Below are positions 44,884-55,650 of a stretch of 64,000 nt of DNA, in pieces (positions within the stretch are counted from its first letter, which is position 1; each line of letters starts with the position of its first letter). Under the pieces are notes generated by a model. The model was not told where the DNA came from. It was given only the letters and a program-made list of their open reading frames with translations, and made no database searches. The position numbers and the translations under genes were made by a program. The DNA comes from Adhaeribacter radiodurans (GTDB lineage Bacteria > Bacteroidota > Bacteroidia > Cytophagales > Hymenobacteraceae). Location: the NCBI RefSeq assembly GCF_014075995.1, contig NZ_CP055153.1:1736001-1800000 (forward strand), written 5' to 3'.

Positions 44884-46233
44884 TTATTCTGCTAGTTTAC
44901 TAAAATCGTAGGTATCCAGGTATTTAGTGGTAAAGTTACCTGTTTTAAAGTTTTCGTCGTCCATCATTTTTAAATGGAAAGGAATAGTTGTTTTTACGCC
45001 TTCCACTACAAATTCACTCAACGCCCGCTTCATCTTTACAATAGCCTCTTCACGGGTTTGTGCCGTAACAATTAACTTGGCAATCATCGAATCGTAATTG
45101 GGCGGAATGGTGTAACCAGCGTAAACATGCGTATCTACCCGCACGCCATGCCCCCCCGGAATATGAAGAGTGGTAATTTTACCCGGAGCCGGTCTGAAAC
45201 CATTTATCGGATCTTCGGCGTTAATGCGGCATTCAATGGCGTGCATTTGCGGATAATAATTTTTTCCGGAAATAGGAACTCCGGCAGCTACTTTTATTTG
45301 CTCTTTGATTAAATCGTAATTAATTACTTCTTCGGTAATGGGGTGCTCCACCTGTATGCGGGTGTTCATTTCCATGAAGTAAAAATTCTTGTGCTTATCT
45401 ACCAGAAATTCAATGGTGCCAACGCCTTCGTAACTAATGGCAGATGCTCCTGCTATAGCGGCATTTCCCATTGCTTCCCGAAGCTTCTCATCAATAAAGG
45501 GAGAGGGTGTTTCTTCTATTAATTTCTGATGACGTCGCTGAATAGAACAATCACGCTCCGATAGGTGGCATACTTTTCCGAATTGATCGCCTACTAATTG
45601 AATTTCAATATGACGCGGCTCTTCTACAAACTTTTCCAGGTACATGCCATCGTCGCCAAAAGCTGCTTTTGCTTCAGTACGCGCGCTGTTCCAGGCTTTT
45701 TCAAATTCATCATCGTTATTGATAATCCGCATACCACGCCCACCACCACCGGCAGTAGCTTTAATAATAACCGGATATTTTATTTTATGGGCTAGTTTTA
45801 TACCTTCTTCTACCGATTTTAACAATCCTTCGGAACCCGGAATGGTAGGAACACCCGCTTTTTTCATGGTAGATTTGGCCGAAGATTTATCGCCCATGGC
45901 GTTAATCATGGCTGGCGTTGCGCCAATAAACTTAATCCCATTTTCATGGCAGATGCGCGAAAATTCGGCATTCTCCGATAAAAAACCGTAACCCGGGTGA
46001 ATAGCATCGGCATTGGTAATTTCGGCAGCCGAGATAATATTAGGAATATTTAAATACGATAAGGTACTGGAAGGCGGGCCAATACACACGGCTTCGTCCG
46101 CGAATCGTACGTGCAGGCTTTCTTTATCGGCGGTAGAATAAACCGCTACCGTTTTAATGCCCATTTCTTTGCAGGTACGAATAATACGTAATGCAATTTC
46201 ACCGCGATTAGCAACCAGAATTTTCTTAAACAC
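44884..46233 (-). CDS. accC: Acetyl-CoA carboxylase, biotin carboxylase subunit
   Basis: 449 residues, standard length. It starts with a GTG ([20 protein letters not shown]), has the ATP-grasp glycine-rich loop [13 protein letters not shown] and the metal/ATP site [16 protein letters not shown]. It carboxylates biotin on the BCCP using ATP and bicarbonate, the first half-reaction of fatty-acid synthesis commitment. It is the last gene of a long minus-strand cluster, downstream of accB by about 210 bases that contain an AT-rich repeat. Confidence 0.96.
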   Translation of the reverse strand: MFKKILVANRGEIALRIIRTCKEMGIKTVAVYSTADKESLHVRFADEAVCIGPPSSTLSYLNIPNIISAAEITNADAIHPGYGFLSENAEFSRICHENGIKFIGATPAMINAMGDKSSAKSTMKKAGVPTIPGSEGLLKSVEEGIKLAHKIKYPVIIKATAGGGGRGMRIINNDDEFEKAWNSARTEAKAAFGDDGMYLEKFVEEPRHIEIQLVGDQFGKVCHLSERDCSIQRRHQKLIEETPSPFIDEKLREAMGNAAIAGASAISYEGVGTIEFLVDKHKNFYFMEMNTRIQVEHPITEEVINYDLIKEQIKVAAGVPISGKNYYPQMHAIECRINAEDPINGFRPAPGKITTLHIPGGHGVRVDTHVYAGYTIPPNYDSMIAKLIVTAQTREEAIVKMKRALSEFVVEGVKTTIPFHLKMMDDENFKTGNFTTKYLDTYDFSKLAE

Positions 46234-46239
46234 AGTTTT

Positions 46240-46452
46240 ATTAAATTATGAATTAGAAATTATGAATTAGAAATTAAAACTGACGCAAAAGCTGAATTTT
46301 TAAGTTCTTATTTACGGTACTAAATTACCTCTTATTATCCACTATAATAGGGTTACAAATAATCGGACGTACCTTTCAAGCAATTGCCAAATTAGAAACT
46401 ACGAAGACAAAATCTTTCCTAATTTCTAAATTTAATTCATAATTAGTTTATG
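46240..46452. repeat. Mirrored AT-rich repeats between accB and accC
   Basis: Two tandem units of ATTATGAATTAGAAATT lie at about 46244-46277. A matching inverse stretch (TAATTTCTAAATTTAATTCA then TAATTAG) lies at 46418-46446. The arrangement resembles the heptamer pair at 37660/37817. Confidence 0.6.
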
Positions 46453-46942
46453 ATGGATCTATCAGGAATAAAGGTTGATCGTATTCAACTGGTGACGCAT
46501 TTTCTACCAATACTTTTACCACCTTACCGCCAAATTCCGCTTCAATCTCATTAAATAACTTCATGGCTTCGATAATGCAAATCACATCACCTTTTGCAAT
46601 AACGTCTCCTACGTTTACAAAAAAGTCGGATTCCGGACTAGAAGAACGATAAAATGTTCCGATCATGGGTGATTTTATCGTTAAATAATTCGATTCGGTA
46701 CTAGTAGTTGCCGCGGCAGGAGCACTGACAGGTGTCGGGTTAGCTGGAACACTTGCTGGTGTAGATGGAGTGGCGGGTGCCGCTGAAACCGCTGGTCGGG
46801 TTGGTTCCGGCAAATAATGCACTTTGGGAGAATCGGGTTCACGCTTTACCGAAATCTTAAATTCTTCGGTTTCAATATCTACTTTATTTAAACCTGACTT
46901 TGCAATAAAGTCAATCAGTTCCTGAAGTTCTTTGGCTTTCAT
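46448..46942 (-). CDS. accB: Acetyl-CoA carboxylase biotin carboxyl carrier protein
   Basis: 164 residues. A short N-terminal helix region is followed by a Pro/Ala/Thr-rich flexible linker (residues 45-82) and a C-terminal biotinyl domain. The biotinylation site is EAMKLF with Lys128. It carries carboxybiotin from AccC to the carboxyltransferase, whose genes are not in the window. It lies four bases downstream of efp, the order efp-accB-accC being widely conserved. Confidence 0.96.
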   Translation of the reverse strand: MKAKELQELIDFIAKSGLNKVDIETEEFKISVKREPDSPKVHYLPEPTRPAVSAAPATPSTPASVPANPTPVSAPAAATTSTESNYLTIKSPMIGTFYRSSSPESDFFVNVGDVIAKGDVICIIEAMKLFNEIEAEFGGKVVKVLVENASPVEYDQPLFLIDPS

Positions 46943-46946
46943 AGAT

Positions 46947-47510
46947 TTATTTTACTCGTTCTGCATACGTGTAAGTGCGGGTATCTACTTTAATCAACTC
47001 ATCCTGGTTGATAAAGAGAGGTACCTGAATGGTAGCGCCAGTTTCCACAATAGCGGCTTTAGAAGCATTAGTAGCAGTATCGCCTTTAATGCCCGGCTCC
47101 GTATAAGTAATCATTAACTCCACAAAAGGAGGTATTTCACAGGTAAGCGGGGTTTCCGTTTCGGCATGAAACAGAATAGTTACTTCCTGGCCATCTTTTA
47201 ACAAATCGGCAAAGGGTACCATTTTTTCCTCCAGAATTACTTGTTCAAAGGTGTTGGTGTCCATGAATGTGTATCCCATATCATCTTTGTACAAAAACTG
47301 GTGCGGACGTTGTTCTACTCGGGCCGTAGTAACTTTAACTCCAGCATTGAAGGTGTTATCGATAACTTTACCGGTTTTTATATTTTTTAATTTAGTCCGC
47401 ACAAAAGCTGGGCCTTTACCTGGCTTTACGTGCTGGAATTCGGTAATAATGTACAAATCACCGTTATATTCTAAGCACAAACCGTTTTTGAAATCAGCAG
47501 TAGTTGCCAT
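46947..47510 (-). CDS. efp: Translation elongation factor P
   Basis: 187 residues with KOW-like domain and two OB domains. The opening [20 protein letters not shown] and [20 protein letters not shown] include the conserved loop whose tip Lys (PGKG) is modified in many bacteria. EF-P relieves ribosomes stalled at polyproline. It sits between fabH and accB in the minus-strand cluster. Confidence 0.97.
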   Translation of the reverse strand: MATTADFKNGLCLEYNGDLYIITEFQHVKPGKGPAFVRTKLKNIKTGKVIDNTFNAGVKVTTARVEQRPHQFLYKDDMGYTFMDTNTFEQVILEEKMVPFADLLKDGQEVTILFHAETETPLTCEIPPFVELMITYTEPGIKGDTATNASKAAIVETGATIQVPLFINQDELIKVDTRTYTYAERVK

Positions 47511-47617
47511 TTTTAAGTAGATATTAAATAATAAAAGCCTATCTTCTTTTCTGAAAAAGCTTGAATTTGGCTTTTAATTTACGTTCAATTTATTTATTCT
47601 AATTCGTTTTTAAATGA

Positions 47618-48616
47618 TTATTTCGAATCGTAGGCCCACTTCAGGTAAATAGCGCCCCAGGTAAAACCACCCCCAAAAGCAGCCAAAATGATATTATCGC
47701 CTTTCTTGAGTTGTTTTTCATAATCCCATAAGCATAATGGCAAAGTTCCACTGGTAGTATTACCATAACGATCAATGTTCATCATTACTTTGTCACTACC
47801 AATATTCATGCGGCCAGAAGTAGCATCAATAATTCGCTTGTTTGCCTGATGAGGAACCAGCCAGGCAATGTCTTCACCAGTTAATTGGTTACGGTCCATT
47901 ACTTCGGCGGCTACATCGGCCATGCCTTTTACGGCAAATTTAAAAACGGTGGTTCCTTCCTGGTAGGCGTAATGTTCCTTATTGGCTACTGTTTCGTGGG
48001 TAGCTGGTCGCCGGCTGCCTCCTGCCTTCATGTGCAGGTAAGGAGCGCCCGTACCATCCGATTTTAACACTTCATCTATTATTCCTAAACCTTCTGAATT
48101 AGGTTCCAGCATTACGGCGCCACCGCCATCGCCGAAAATAATACACGTAGTACGGTCTTCGTAATTGATAATAGAAGACATTTTATCGGCTCCGGCTATT
48201 ATTATTTTTTTGTAACGGCCCGATTCAATGAATTTAGCACCTGTAGAAAGCGCAAATAAAAAACCAGAGCAAGCTGCTTGTAAATCGTACCCAAAGGCAT
48301 TTACCAAGCCGGTTTCGGCTGCTACTAAATTAGCCGTTGCCGGGAAAACCATATCGGGGGTAGTGGTAGCAACTATAATTAATTCAACTTCTTCCGGACG
48401 GGTATTGGTTTTTCGAAGCAAATCCCTAACGGCAAAATTTACAATATACGAGGTGCCTTGGCCTTCTTCTTTCAGTATTCTTCTTTCCTTTATACCGGTA
48501 CGGGTAACAATCCATTCATCATTGGTCTCCACCATGGTTTCCAACTCCTGGTTGGTAAGAACATAGTCCGGTACGTAGCCGCTTACGCCAGTAATAGCAG
48601 CAGATATTTTACTCAT
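47618..48616 (-). CDS. fabH: 3-oxoacyl-ACP synthase III
   Basis: 332 residues, thiolase fold. The catalytic triad motifs are visible: the Cys in [12 protein letters not shown], the His in [11 protein letters not shown] and the Asn in [15 protein letters not shown]. It condenses acetyl-CoA (or a branched acyl-CoA) with malonyl-ACP to start fatty-acid chains. It lies 29 bases after plsX in the plsX-fabH order seen in most bacteria. Confidence 0.96.
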   Translation of the reverse strand: MSKISAAITGVSGYVPDYVLTNQELETMVETNDEWIVTRTGIKERRILKEEGQGTSYIVNFAVRDLLRKTNTRPEEVELIIVATTTPDMVFPATANLVAAETGLVNAFGYDLQAACSGFLFALSTGAKFIESGRYKKIIIAGADKMSSIINYEDRTTCIIFGDGGGAVMLEPNSEGLGIIDEVLKSDGTGAPYLHMKAGGSRRPATHETVANKEHYAYQEGTTVFKFAVKGMADVAAEVMDRNQLTGEDIAWLVPHQANKRIIDATSGRMNIGSDKVMMNIDRYGNTTSGTLPLCLWDYEKQLKKGDNIILAAFGGGFTWGAIYLKWAYDSK

Positions 48617-48645
48617 AGTCAGATTTCTTGGTTCGTAAGGAAAAA

Positions 48646-49587
48646 TCAGGTACTGAACTCTTTTTGAATCTGTTCGGTAATTCCCGACTTAGCCATTTTG
48701 TAGGCTAGATGCAACATGTTGCAGGTAGCAGTCGGACTGGATACACCGTGTCCGATAATTGCATTTCCGTTAATACCTAAAATAGGGCTTCCTCCCACTG
48801 CTTCGTAATTGAATTTATCAAAATACGGATCGACAATGTTTTTGCTCAGTAAAATATCATATATGGACTCGGATAGTTTTAGTATTACGTTTCCGATAAA
48901 TCCATCACAGATAATTACATCAGCCTTATCGTTGAATAAATCGCGGCCTTCAATGTTGCCGATAAAATTCAGACTAGGATTATTTTTGAGTAGTTGATGG
49001 GCGGCCTGCAAAGTAACTGTACCTTTGCCTTCTTCTTCGCCTAAGTTCATTAAACCAACTTTAGGATTAGAAATACCAAGTACATACTGGGCATAAATGG
49101 AACCTAATTTTCCAAATTGGTCTAAAACTTCAGGTTTACATTCCGCGTTAGCCCCTACATCCAAGAAAATGCCTGTTCCACCGTCTAATTTAGGAACGAA
49201 TCCCGCACTCGCCGGCCTAAAAACGCCTTCTACTGCTTTTACGCTGAACATAGCTCCCACCAGCATAGCACCCGTGTTTCCGGCACTGCAAAAGGCATCA
49301 ATCTGCTTCAGTTTGAGCAACTGATATCCTTTGGAAATACTGGAATCTGGTTTCTGGGTAAGTGCTTTAGTAGGATGCTCGCCCATTTGAATAACCTGAC
49401 TGGCAGGTACAATAGATATGCGGGAAGAGGTAGCACCGTGTTTTTGTAAACATTCCCGCACTACATCTTCCTGACCTATCAATACTATTTCGGCATCTTC
49501 CGGTAAATCGTGGGAAGCCAGAATTGCTCCTTGAACAATAGAGTCAGGAGCAAAGTCACCGCCCATTGCGTCGAGGGCTATTCTCAT
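48646..49587 (-). CDS. plsX: Phosphate acyltransferase PlsX
   Basis: 313 residues. It opens [20 protein letters not shown] and includes [16 protein letters not shown] and [16 protein letters not shown], all PlsX hallmarks. It makes acyl-phosphate from acyl-ACP for phospholipid synthesis. The gene starts four bases after rpmF and precedes fabH, linking ribosomal protein L32, lipid and fatty-acid synthesis in one transcript. Confidence 0.97.
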   Translation of the reverse strand: MRIALDAMGGDFAPDSIVQGAILASHDLPEDAEIVLIGQEDVVRECLQKHGATSSRISIVPASQVIQMGEHPTKALTQKPDSSISKGYQLLKLKQIDAFCSAGNTGAMLVGAMFSVKAVEGVFRPASAGFVPKLDGGTGIFLDVGANAECKPEVLDQFGKLGSIYAQYVLGISNPKVGLMNLGEEEGKGTVTLQAAHQLLKNNPSLNFIGNIEGRDLFNDKADVIICDGFIGNVILKLSESIYDILLSKNIVDPYFDKFNYEAVGGSPILGINGNAIIGHGVSSPTATCNMLHLAYKMAKSGITEQIQKEFST

Positions 49588-49591
49588 AGGG

Positions 49592-49777
49592 TTAGGCTGC
49601 TACTTCTTTCTCAATAGCTTGCTTACCTCTGTAATACCCACATTCAGAACAAACGCGGTGGTATAGAACCGGTGAACCACAGTTTGAACATTCCATGTGT
49701 GTACTTGGAGTTAATTTATAGTGCGTTCTTCTCTTATCTCTTCTGGTTTTCGAAATCTTTCGTTTAGGATGTGCCAT
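49592..49777 (-). CDS. rpmF: Large ribosomal subunit protein bL32
   Basis: 61 residues. It begins [20 protein letters not shown] and contains the zinc ribbon CSNCG...CSECGYYRG with four Cys. It lies between the DUF177 gene and plsX, the standard arrangement. Confidence 0.97.
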   Translation of the reverse strand: MAHPKRKISKTRRDKRRTHYKLTPSTHMECSNCGSPVLYHRVCSECGYYRGKQAIEKEVAA

Positions 49778-49816
49778 TTTCTAAAAACTGTACTGTTTAT
49801 TTATTTTACTTATAGA

Positions 49817-50356
49817 TTATTTTAATTTTTTCAAGGCATCCCAACGAGGGTCACCAGCTGCATCGTCATCCTCGTCATCTGTATCCTGATTTAATCCGCC
49901 GCTGGAGTAAATAAGGATGTTTTCTGCGTCTGGATCTTCGTCTACTTCGTAGAACCGGGGATGCAATTTTTTTATGGGGATAGCTAAACCAATATAATCG
50001 AACAAATGCTGCGCAATATTAATGGCCTGAGTTCCCGGTAGTATCTGCAAAATATTATCGTCTAATTCCGCTTCAACAGCCCCATACCGAACCAAAAGCA
50101 ATTCATCTAATTCTACCGGATAATCAAACTCATCTAAACTGCGGTCGCAGGTTACATTTACCGTTCCGGTAATCTTAAACTCAAATTGCAGTAAAAGGTC
50201 GGTTTTGTCTAACATTACATGTGCCCGCAGATTACCACCATTCACCAGATTTTGATCAAATAACGCAAAAAAGTTATTATCTAAAACAAAATCGTACTCG
50301 TGAACCTTATTACTAAGGGTGGCAATTTGAATATCAAACTCATTTATCTTTCTCAC
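49817..50356 (-). CDS. DUF177/YceD family 23S rRNA accumulation protein
   Basis: About 179 residues if the GTG at 50356 is used (RKINEFDIQIATLSNKVHEY matches the usual beginning of the family); a TTG at 50383 would add nine residues. Two Cys are not conserved here beyond VTCDRSLDEFDYPVEL, the family core. The C-terminus is acidic (DTDDEDDDAAGDPRWDALKK). YceD proteins affect 23S rRNA levels, and the gene is nearly always placed before rpmF, as here. Confidence 0.9.
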   Translation of the reverse strand: MRKINEFDIQIATLSNKVHEYDFVLDNNFFALFDQNLVNGGNLRAHVMLDKTDLLLQFEFKITGTVNVTCDRSLDEFDYPVELDELLLVRYGAVEAELDDNILQILPGTQAINIAQHLFDYIGLAIPIKKLHPRFYEVDEDPDAENILIYSSGGLNQDTDDEDDDAAGDPRWDALKKLK

Positions 50357-50433
50357 GACTGCCAATTTTTTTGCAAAGCGCAAAATTAGTAATTTAATCT
50401 CTAATTAAAAAAATTAAAATATTCCGCTAAGGC

Positions 50434-51438
50434 TTATACGGTAGCTCTTTTTCTAATGATATCAATAGCCAGAAAAAGTGCTTCGCGGAAAGAGCTTTCC
50501 TGAGCTTTGTTCGCACCCGCAATGTTGTAAGCAGTGCCATGATCCGGAGAAGTACGTACAACAGGTAATCCGGCGGTAAAATTCACCCCATTTTCGAAAG
50601 CCAGAGTTTTAAAAGGAATTAAGCCCTGATCGTGGTACATAGCCAAAGTAGCATCTACTTGCTGGTAATGGCGAGTTCCGAAAAAACCATCGGCCGGAAA
50701 AGGACCAAATAAAAGATGGCCGCTTTCTTTTAAGGTTTTAATAGCAGGTATTATAATGTCTTGTTCTTCGGTGCCCAATAATCCGTTTTCGCCGGCATGC
50801 GGGTTTAAGCCTAATATAGCAATCCGGGGTTTTTGAATGCCAAAATCTTTTTGGAGTGATTGTAATAAAATAGTTAGTTTTTGCAGCAACAGCTCGGTAG
50901 TGAGTTTAGCAGCTACTTCTTTTACCGGAATGTGCCCGGTGGCAGTAGCTACCCGCAAATTACCACTTACTAAAAACATCAAGCTTTCCGGCGCTTCAAA
51001 ATAAGAAGTAAAAAATTCGGTATGGCCCGGAAATTTAAACTCTTCGGATTGAATGTTATCTTTATCAATGGGAGCCGTTACAATACCATCAATAAATCCG
51101 GCCTTTAAATCGGCACTGGCCGCTTGAATAGACTGCAAAGCAGCTTTCCCGGATTGAGGGGTTGGCGTTCCTAAAATTAATTCGTGTTCTTCTTCCCAGC
51201 AATTCAATACATTTACGCGCTTGTGATCGTATTCACCTATTTGCCGTATTTGTTGAAACGAAAAGTTTTCGACCTGCAGCAGTTTACGGGTTTTATTGAT
51301 TAACGCTCCCGAACCGTAAATTATAGGAGTACAAAAATTTAAGATGCGGGCATCGGCGAGCGTTTTAATAATTACTTCTGGCCCAATGCCGTTATAATCA
51401 CCTAGCGTAATGCCTATTTTAAGTTTTGGTTTATGCAT
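50434..51438 (-). CDS. pdxA: 4-hydroxythreonine-4-phosphate dehydrogenase
   Basis: 334 residues. It opens LKIGITLGDYNGIGPEVIIK and has FPGHTEFFTSYF and LGLNPHAGENGLLG with metal-binding His, then MYHDQGLIPFKTLAFENGVN. It oxidises 4-phosphooxy-threonine in the DXP-dependent route to pyridoxal phosphate. It heads the minus-strand cluster, about 50 bases before the DUF177 gene. Confidence 0.96.
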   Translation of the reverse strand: MHKPKLKIGITLGDYNGIGPEVIIKTLADARILNFCTPIIYGSGALINKTRKLLQVENFSFQQIRQIGEYDHKRVNVLNCWEEEHELILGTPTPQSGKAALQSIQAASADLKAGFIDGIVTAPIDKDNIQSEEFKFPGHTEFFTSYFEAPESLMFLVSGNLRVATATGHIPVKEVAAKLTTELLLQKLTILLQSLQKDFGIQKPRIAILGLNPHAGENGLLGTEEQDIIIPAIKTLKESGHLLFGPFPADGFFGTRHYQQVDATLAMYHDQGLIPFKTLAFENGVNFTAGLPVVRTSPDHGTAYNIAGANKAQESSFREALFLAIDIIRKRATV

Positions 51439-51543
51439 GGAAGGTCTTAGGTTCTAAGCGGTTCGATATTTCAAATAACTTATCTAGAAAACCAGATTTA
51501 GGAATGTAATGGCTTTAAAGTATGTAGTTGAGCGTTTTGCCGG

Positions 51544-52989
51544 TTAATCAATATTGTCCTTAATCATTTCTGTTAAAAACTGATAAATGAGTCGCACGCT
51601 CGAGCCCGTACCATTTTTACCGCGGTAATTATCCTGAGAAGTAAGAAATGCGGTACCGGCAATATCCAGGTGAATCCAGGGGTATGAGGTAAAACATTCG
51701 AGAAATTTACCCGCCGAAATAGCTCCAGCTTCCGGCCCACCCAAGTTTTTCAGATCTGCGATATCTGATTTAAGGTGTTCGGCATATTCTTCCCACAAAG
51801 GCAGTTCCACAAGTCGTTCATAAGTAGTTTCACCGGCCTTTTTAAATTTCTGTTTGGTTTCCTCGGCGGCGTTACTCATCATTACAATTCCTTCCCGACC
51901 CACAGCCCGGGCAGCAGCCCCGGTTAAGGTAGCCATATCTATTACTAATTCCGGTTCGTGTTTTTTGGCAAAATGTAAGGCATCTGCTAATAATAAACGG
52001 CCTTCCGCATCGGTATTTAAAACTTCTACGGTAGCTCCACTGTGCATAGTAATAACGTCGCCGGGAGCAAATGCCCGTCCTCCCGGACGATTATCGGTAG
52101 CCGGAATTAAACCTATAACATGTAAAGGAATTTGATTTTTAGCCAGTGCATACAAAATGCCAGTTACACTGGCGGCGCCGGCCATGTCCGATTTCATCAT
52201 GTCCATGGAGTTGGGGGTAGGTTTTAGGCTTAAGCCGCCGGTATCGTAAACTACTCCTTTGCCGACCAAAATATATGGTTTTTCGTTTCGGGCATTTTCA
52301 GGTTTGTATTCTAAAATAGAAAAAGTGGGCGGGTCGAGGCTGCCTTGATTAACCGCCAATAAACCTCCCATTTTTAACGCTTGTATTTTAAGAATATCCA
52401 GTATTTCGGTATTAAAACCAGCATGATCGCCTACAGCCGTAATAGTTTCCGCTAACTGTTCCGCTGATTGGAAGTTGTGCGGCTCGTTTACTAAATCGCG
52501 GGCTAAGTATACGCCATTTAGTAAATTATTCAGCTCGTTTACTTCTGCTTCTGCTATGGTGCTATCGGTTATTATTATATTCTGGAGCGAAGAAGCACTG
52601 CTTTTATCTGTTTTATATTTATCAAATTGGTAATTACTCAGAAACAAACCTTCGGCTACATAAAAAGAGGCTTTAGAACCCGTTAAATCCGACAGGTAAA
52701 TGTCAACGGTTTTTTCAGCTTGCAGTAATTTTAGTAAGTTAAAACCAGCTTTGCGCAACTCTTCGTGGTAAGAATAAAATGCTGGCTTGCTCGTAGTTAC
52801 GAGTACATAAATACGGCGCGAATACCGGTTTAAAGTAATTAATTTAGATTTATTTCCTATTTGTTCTTTTACGTAAGCATTCTCTTCCGAAGTAAAATCG
52901 GTGCCACTTAAATCTTCGGCGGAGTGGATGATCAAAACCAAACTTTTATTTTTATCTAACTTGGTGTCGTGTTTCAGTTGCGTAGGCAT
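51544..52989 (-). CDS. Leucyl aminopeptidase family (M17) protein
   Basis: 481 residues. The metal-binding and catalytic stretch of M17 peptidases is complete: LVGKGVVYDTGGLSLKP, MKSDMAGAASVTGILYAL, and NTDAEGRLLLADALHFA. The N-terminal domain is divergent, as in many Bacteroidota members. It trims N-terminal residues from peptides in the cytoplasm. It lies about 105 bases upstream of pdxA on the same strand and is divergent from rsmA. Confidence 0.94.
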   Translation of the reverse strand: MPTQLKHDTKLDKNKSLVLIIHSAEDLSGTDFTSEENAYVKEQIGNKSKLITLNRYSRRIYVLVTTSKPAFYSYHEELRKAGFNLLKLLQAEKTVDIYLSDLTGSKASFYVAEGLFLSNYQFDKYKTDKSSASSLQNIIITDSTIAEAEVNELNNLLNGVYLARDLVNEPHNFQSAEQLAETITAVGDHAGFNTEILDILKIQALKMGGLLAVNQGSLDPPTFSILEYKPENARNEKPYILVGKGVVYDTGGLSLKPTPNSMDMMKSDMAGAASVTGILYALAKNQIPLHVIGLIPATDNRPGGRAFAPGDVITMHSGATVEVLNTDAEGRLLLADALHFAKKHEPELVIDMATLTGAAARAVGREGIVMMSNAAEETKQKFKKAGETTYERLVELPLWEEYAEHLKSDIADLKNLGGPEAGAISAGKFLECFTSYPWIHLDIAGTAFLTSQDNYRGKNGTGSSVRLIYQFLTEMIKDNID

Positions 52990-53288
52990 GGTTCTGTCGT
53001 ATCTTTGGTGCGCAATATACTAAAAGTTTAAAAGTTTACGGGTGATTGTAGGTTAAGGTGCATTAGGGAAGTTATTCAAAGTAAAATAAATATTCGTTCT
53101 CGAAATTAGGTGCATTAACCTGGTTAAACCGCCGTTTGAAGCAATGGGTAAACAGTTAAAGTTTGCTCAAAAGCTAAATTCCCGGTAATAATCTTTAAAT
53201 TTTTTAGCTAAGGTTACGAAATCTGTTTTGTGCCTTCCTGAAAAGTGTTGTTCTTGATACGTTCCACTAAATTTTACTATTTAATTGC

Positions 53289-54071
53289 GTGAAGAAGGTA
53301 AATCCTAAAAAACACCTCGGCCAGCATTTTTTAACCGACGAAAATATTGCGGCGCGCATTGTGGAGCAATTGACTTTACCCTCTGGCGTTAACGAAGTGC
53401 TAGAAATTGGACCCGGTATGGGCGTTTTAACAAAATATCTGGTGCAGCATTCCGATTACCAGACCACCATCATTGATATTGACCGGGAATCGATAAGTTA
53501 CCTGAAGGCGCATTTCCCGCAATTAACCGACCGGATAGTGGAAGCTGATTTTTTGCGGTTGGATTTAAGTAAGTTGTTTCCGAGTAAATTTTCCATTATC
53601 GGTAATTTTCCTTATAATATTTCGAGTCAGATATTTTTTAAAGTGTTGGATTCCCGGCAACAAGTAGCCGAGGTAATTTGCATGTTGCAAAAAGAAGTGG
53701 CCGAACGAATTGCCGCCGGGCCGGGCTCTAAGGTTTACGGCATTTTAAGTGTTCTATTGCAAGCGTTTTATACCATTGAGTACAAGTTTACGGTGGGCCG
53801 GGAAGTGTTTGATCCTCCGCCGCAAGTGTTATCGGGTGTTATTACCTTGGTGCGTAACCAGGTGGAACAATTGCCCTGCAACGAGAAGAAATTCTTTGAA
53901 GTAGTAAAATTGAGCTTTGGTACCCGCCGCAAAACCTTACGCAATTGTTTACGCCCGTACCAATTACCAGAAGAAATTACGAAAGAACCCATATTCGACA
54001 AGCGGGCCGAGCAATTATCGGTAGCGGAGTTTGTTTACTTAACTCAACTGGTAGAAGCAAATGCCTCGTAA
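53289..54071 (+). CDS. rsmA: 16S rRNA dimethyladenosine transferase (RsmA/KsgA)
   Basis: 260 residues starting at GTG 53289 (KKVNPKKHLGQHFLTDENIA is the standard beginning). The SAM motif LEIGPGMGVLTKYL and the catalytic NFPYNISSQI (NxPY) are present. It dimethylates A1518 and A1519 of 16S rRNA. mgtE starts three bases after its stop, so the two are co-transcribed. Confidence 0.96.
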   Translation: MKKVNPKKHLGQHFLTDENIAARIVEQLTLPSGVNEVLEIGPGMGVLTKYLVQHSDYQTTIIDIDRESISYLKAHFPQLTDRIVEADFLRLDLSKLFPSKFSIIGNFPYNISSQIFFKVLDSRQQVAEVICMLQKEVAERIAAGPGSKVYGILSVLLQAFYTIEYKFTVGREVFDPPPQVLSGVITLVRNQVEQLPCNEKKFFEVVKLSFGTRRKTLRNCLRPYQLPEEITKEPIFDKRAEQLSVAEFVYLTQLVEANAS

Positions 54072-54074
54072 CCT

Positions 54075-55424
54075 ATGCCGCGGGAAATAACAAAATTCTT
54101 TATTGAAGAAATAGAAACAGCCATTGAGCTGAACGATGCTACTTCTGTTTTAACTAACCTGGAAGAGCTATATCCCGCGGATATTGCTACGGTTTTATAT
54201 GAGCTGAATGCCGAAAAGTCGAAGTACGTTTTAGATTTGCTGGACCCCGAAGTTAGTTCTGAAATATTAAGCGGCCTAGATGCCGATACCCGTAACAATT
54301 TTCTAAAAAACTTTACCAGCGAAGAAATTGCCCGTTACGTGAACCTGATGGAGTCGGATGATGCGGTAGACGTGTTGAACGAGCAAAATGTACAGGTACG
54401 GGAAGAAGTAATTTCGCTGCTCGACAACGAAGAAAAAGCCGCCGATATTATTGACCTGCTGCACTACGAAGAAGATAGTGCGGGTGGCTTAATGGCTAAA
54501 GAACTGATTAAAGTAAATATTAACTGGCGCGTAGGGCAATGTATTGAAGAAATAAGAAGGCAAGCCGAGAATGTAGAACAAGTTTATGGCGTGTACGTGG
54601 TAGACGATAAAAATAAGCTACTCGGTAGGCTGGGGCTTAAAGCTTTAATTTTGGCTAACGATAGTACGCCTATTCGGCAGCTATACGATCCGGACGTTAT
54701 TTCTATTGAAACTTATAAAAAAGATACCGAAGTAGTGGATATCATGCAAAAGTATGATCTGGATTCCATTCCGGTGGTAAATGCGCAAGGTAAATTACTC
54801 GGAAGTATTACCATCGACGATGTGCTGGATGTAATGCAGGAACAAGCCGAAACTACCATGCAGCTAATTACTGGTGTTACCGAAAATATTGAGGAAGACG
54901 ACAGCATTTTTCGGTTGTCGCGGGCGCGATTGCCTTGGTTATTAATTGCCATGCTCGGAGGTTTAGTAGGGGCGCGCCTGATTAAAGTATTTGAAGCAGA
55001 AATTTCTTTGGTACCCGCTATGGCCATGTTTACGCCGCTTATTACCGCTACCGGAGGTAACGTGGGCATTCAATCCTCTTCGCTCATTATTCAAACCCTG
55101 GCGAATAATTCCATTATCCTCGATAATTTAATGCAGCGCTTGTTAAAAGTAATTTTAGTAGCTTTAATTAACGCTGTAATAATTTCCGGCTTAGTATTAA
55201 GTTTTAATATACTGTTTAAAGAAGATTTACGCTTGTCCTTCGTAGTTTCAACCGCTTTGTTTAGTGTGGTGCTATTATCTTCGGTAATGGGTACGGTTAC
55301 GCCCATGGTGCTGGATAAATTCGGCATTAACCCGGCCATTGCCGCCGGACCGTTTATTACTACTGCCAACGACTTACTGGGTCTGGCCGTTTACTTTTTT
55401 GTGGCGCATTTGTTATTACTTTAA
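54075..55424 (+). CDS. mgtE: Magnesium transporter MgtE
   Basis: 449 residues: N-terminal acidic superhelix domain (residues 1-125), two CBS domains (about 130-250, with YGVYVVDDKNKLLGRLGL and DSIPVVNAQGKLLGSITIDD), then five membrane helices. The pore-lining ATGGNVGIQSS is present. It is a Mg2+ channel gated by the CBS domains. No M-box riboswitch is expected or seen, since the gene follows rsmA immediately. Confidence 0.96.
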   Translation: MPREITKFFIEEIETAIELNDATSVLTNLEELYPADIATVLYELNAEKSKYVLDLLDPEVSSEILSGLDADTRNNFLKNFTSEEIARYVNLMESDDAVDVLNEQNVQVREEVISLLDNEEKAADIIDLLHYEEDSAGGLMAKELIKVNINWRVGQCIEEIRRQAENVEQVYGVYVVDDKNKLLGRLGLKALILANDSTPIRQLYDPDVISIETYKKDTEVVDIMQKYDLDSIPVVNAQGKLLGSITIDDVLDVMQEQAETTMQLITGVTENIEEDDSIFRLSRARLPWLLIAMLGGLVGARLIKVFEAEISLVPAMAMFTPLITATGGNVGIQSSSLIIQTLANNSIILDNLMQRLLKVILVALINAVIISGLVLSFNILFKEDLRLSFVVSTALFSVVLLSSVMGTVTPMVLDKFGINPAIAAGPFITTANDLLGLAVYFFVAHLLLL

Positions 55425-55650
55425 ATTTCAGTCTGCCATCAGCCAATTTTTAAATCTGGAGTGTAATTCTGGTTTTTTGCCTCTTAAGCAAATTTAGAAT
55501 ATCCGATCCGGTTGATTAAAATATTTTGCTTTTCTGAATTAAGTGGCGGAACAATCTTATGTTTGCACGAAAATCTGGATATAAGAAACTTTATTTTTAT
55601 ATCCTGATTATTAGTGAAATTTAAAACCGATTACTTATTCCATCTTTGTA

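Noticed and set aside
44884-51438. Novel operon from pdxA to accC
   Set aside because: The gene order pdxA-DUF177-rpmF-plsX-fabH-efp-accB-accC is the ordinary conserved cluster in this phylum.
54075-54120. Mg2+ riboswitch ahead of mgtE
   Set aside because: Only three bases separate rsmA and mgtE, leaving no leader for one.
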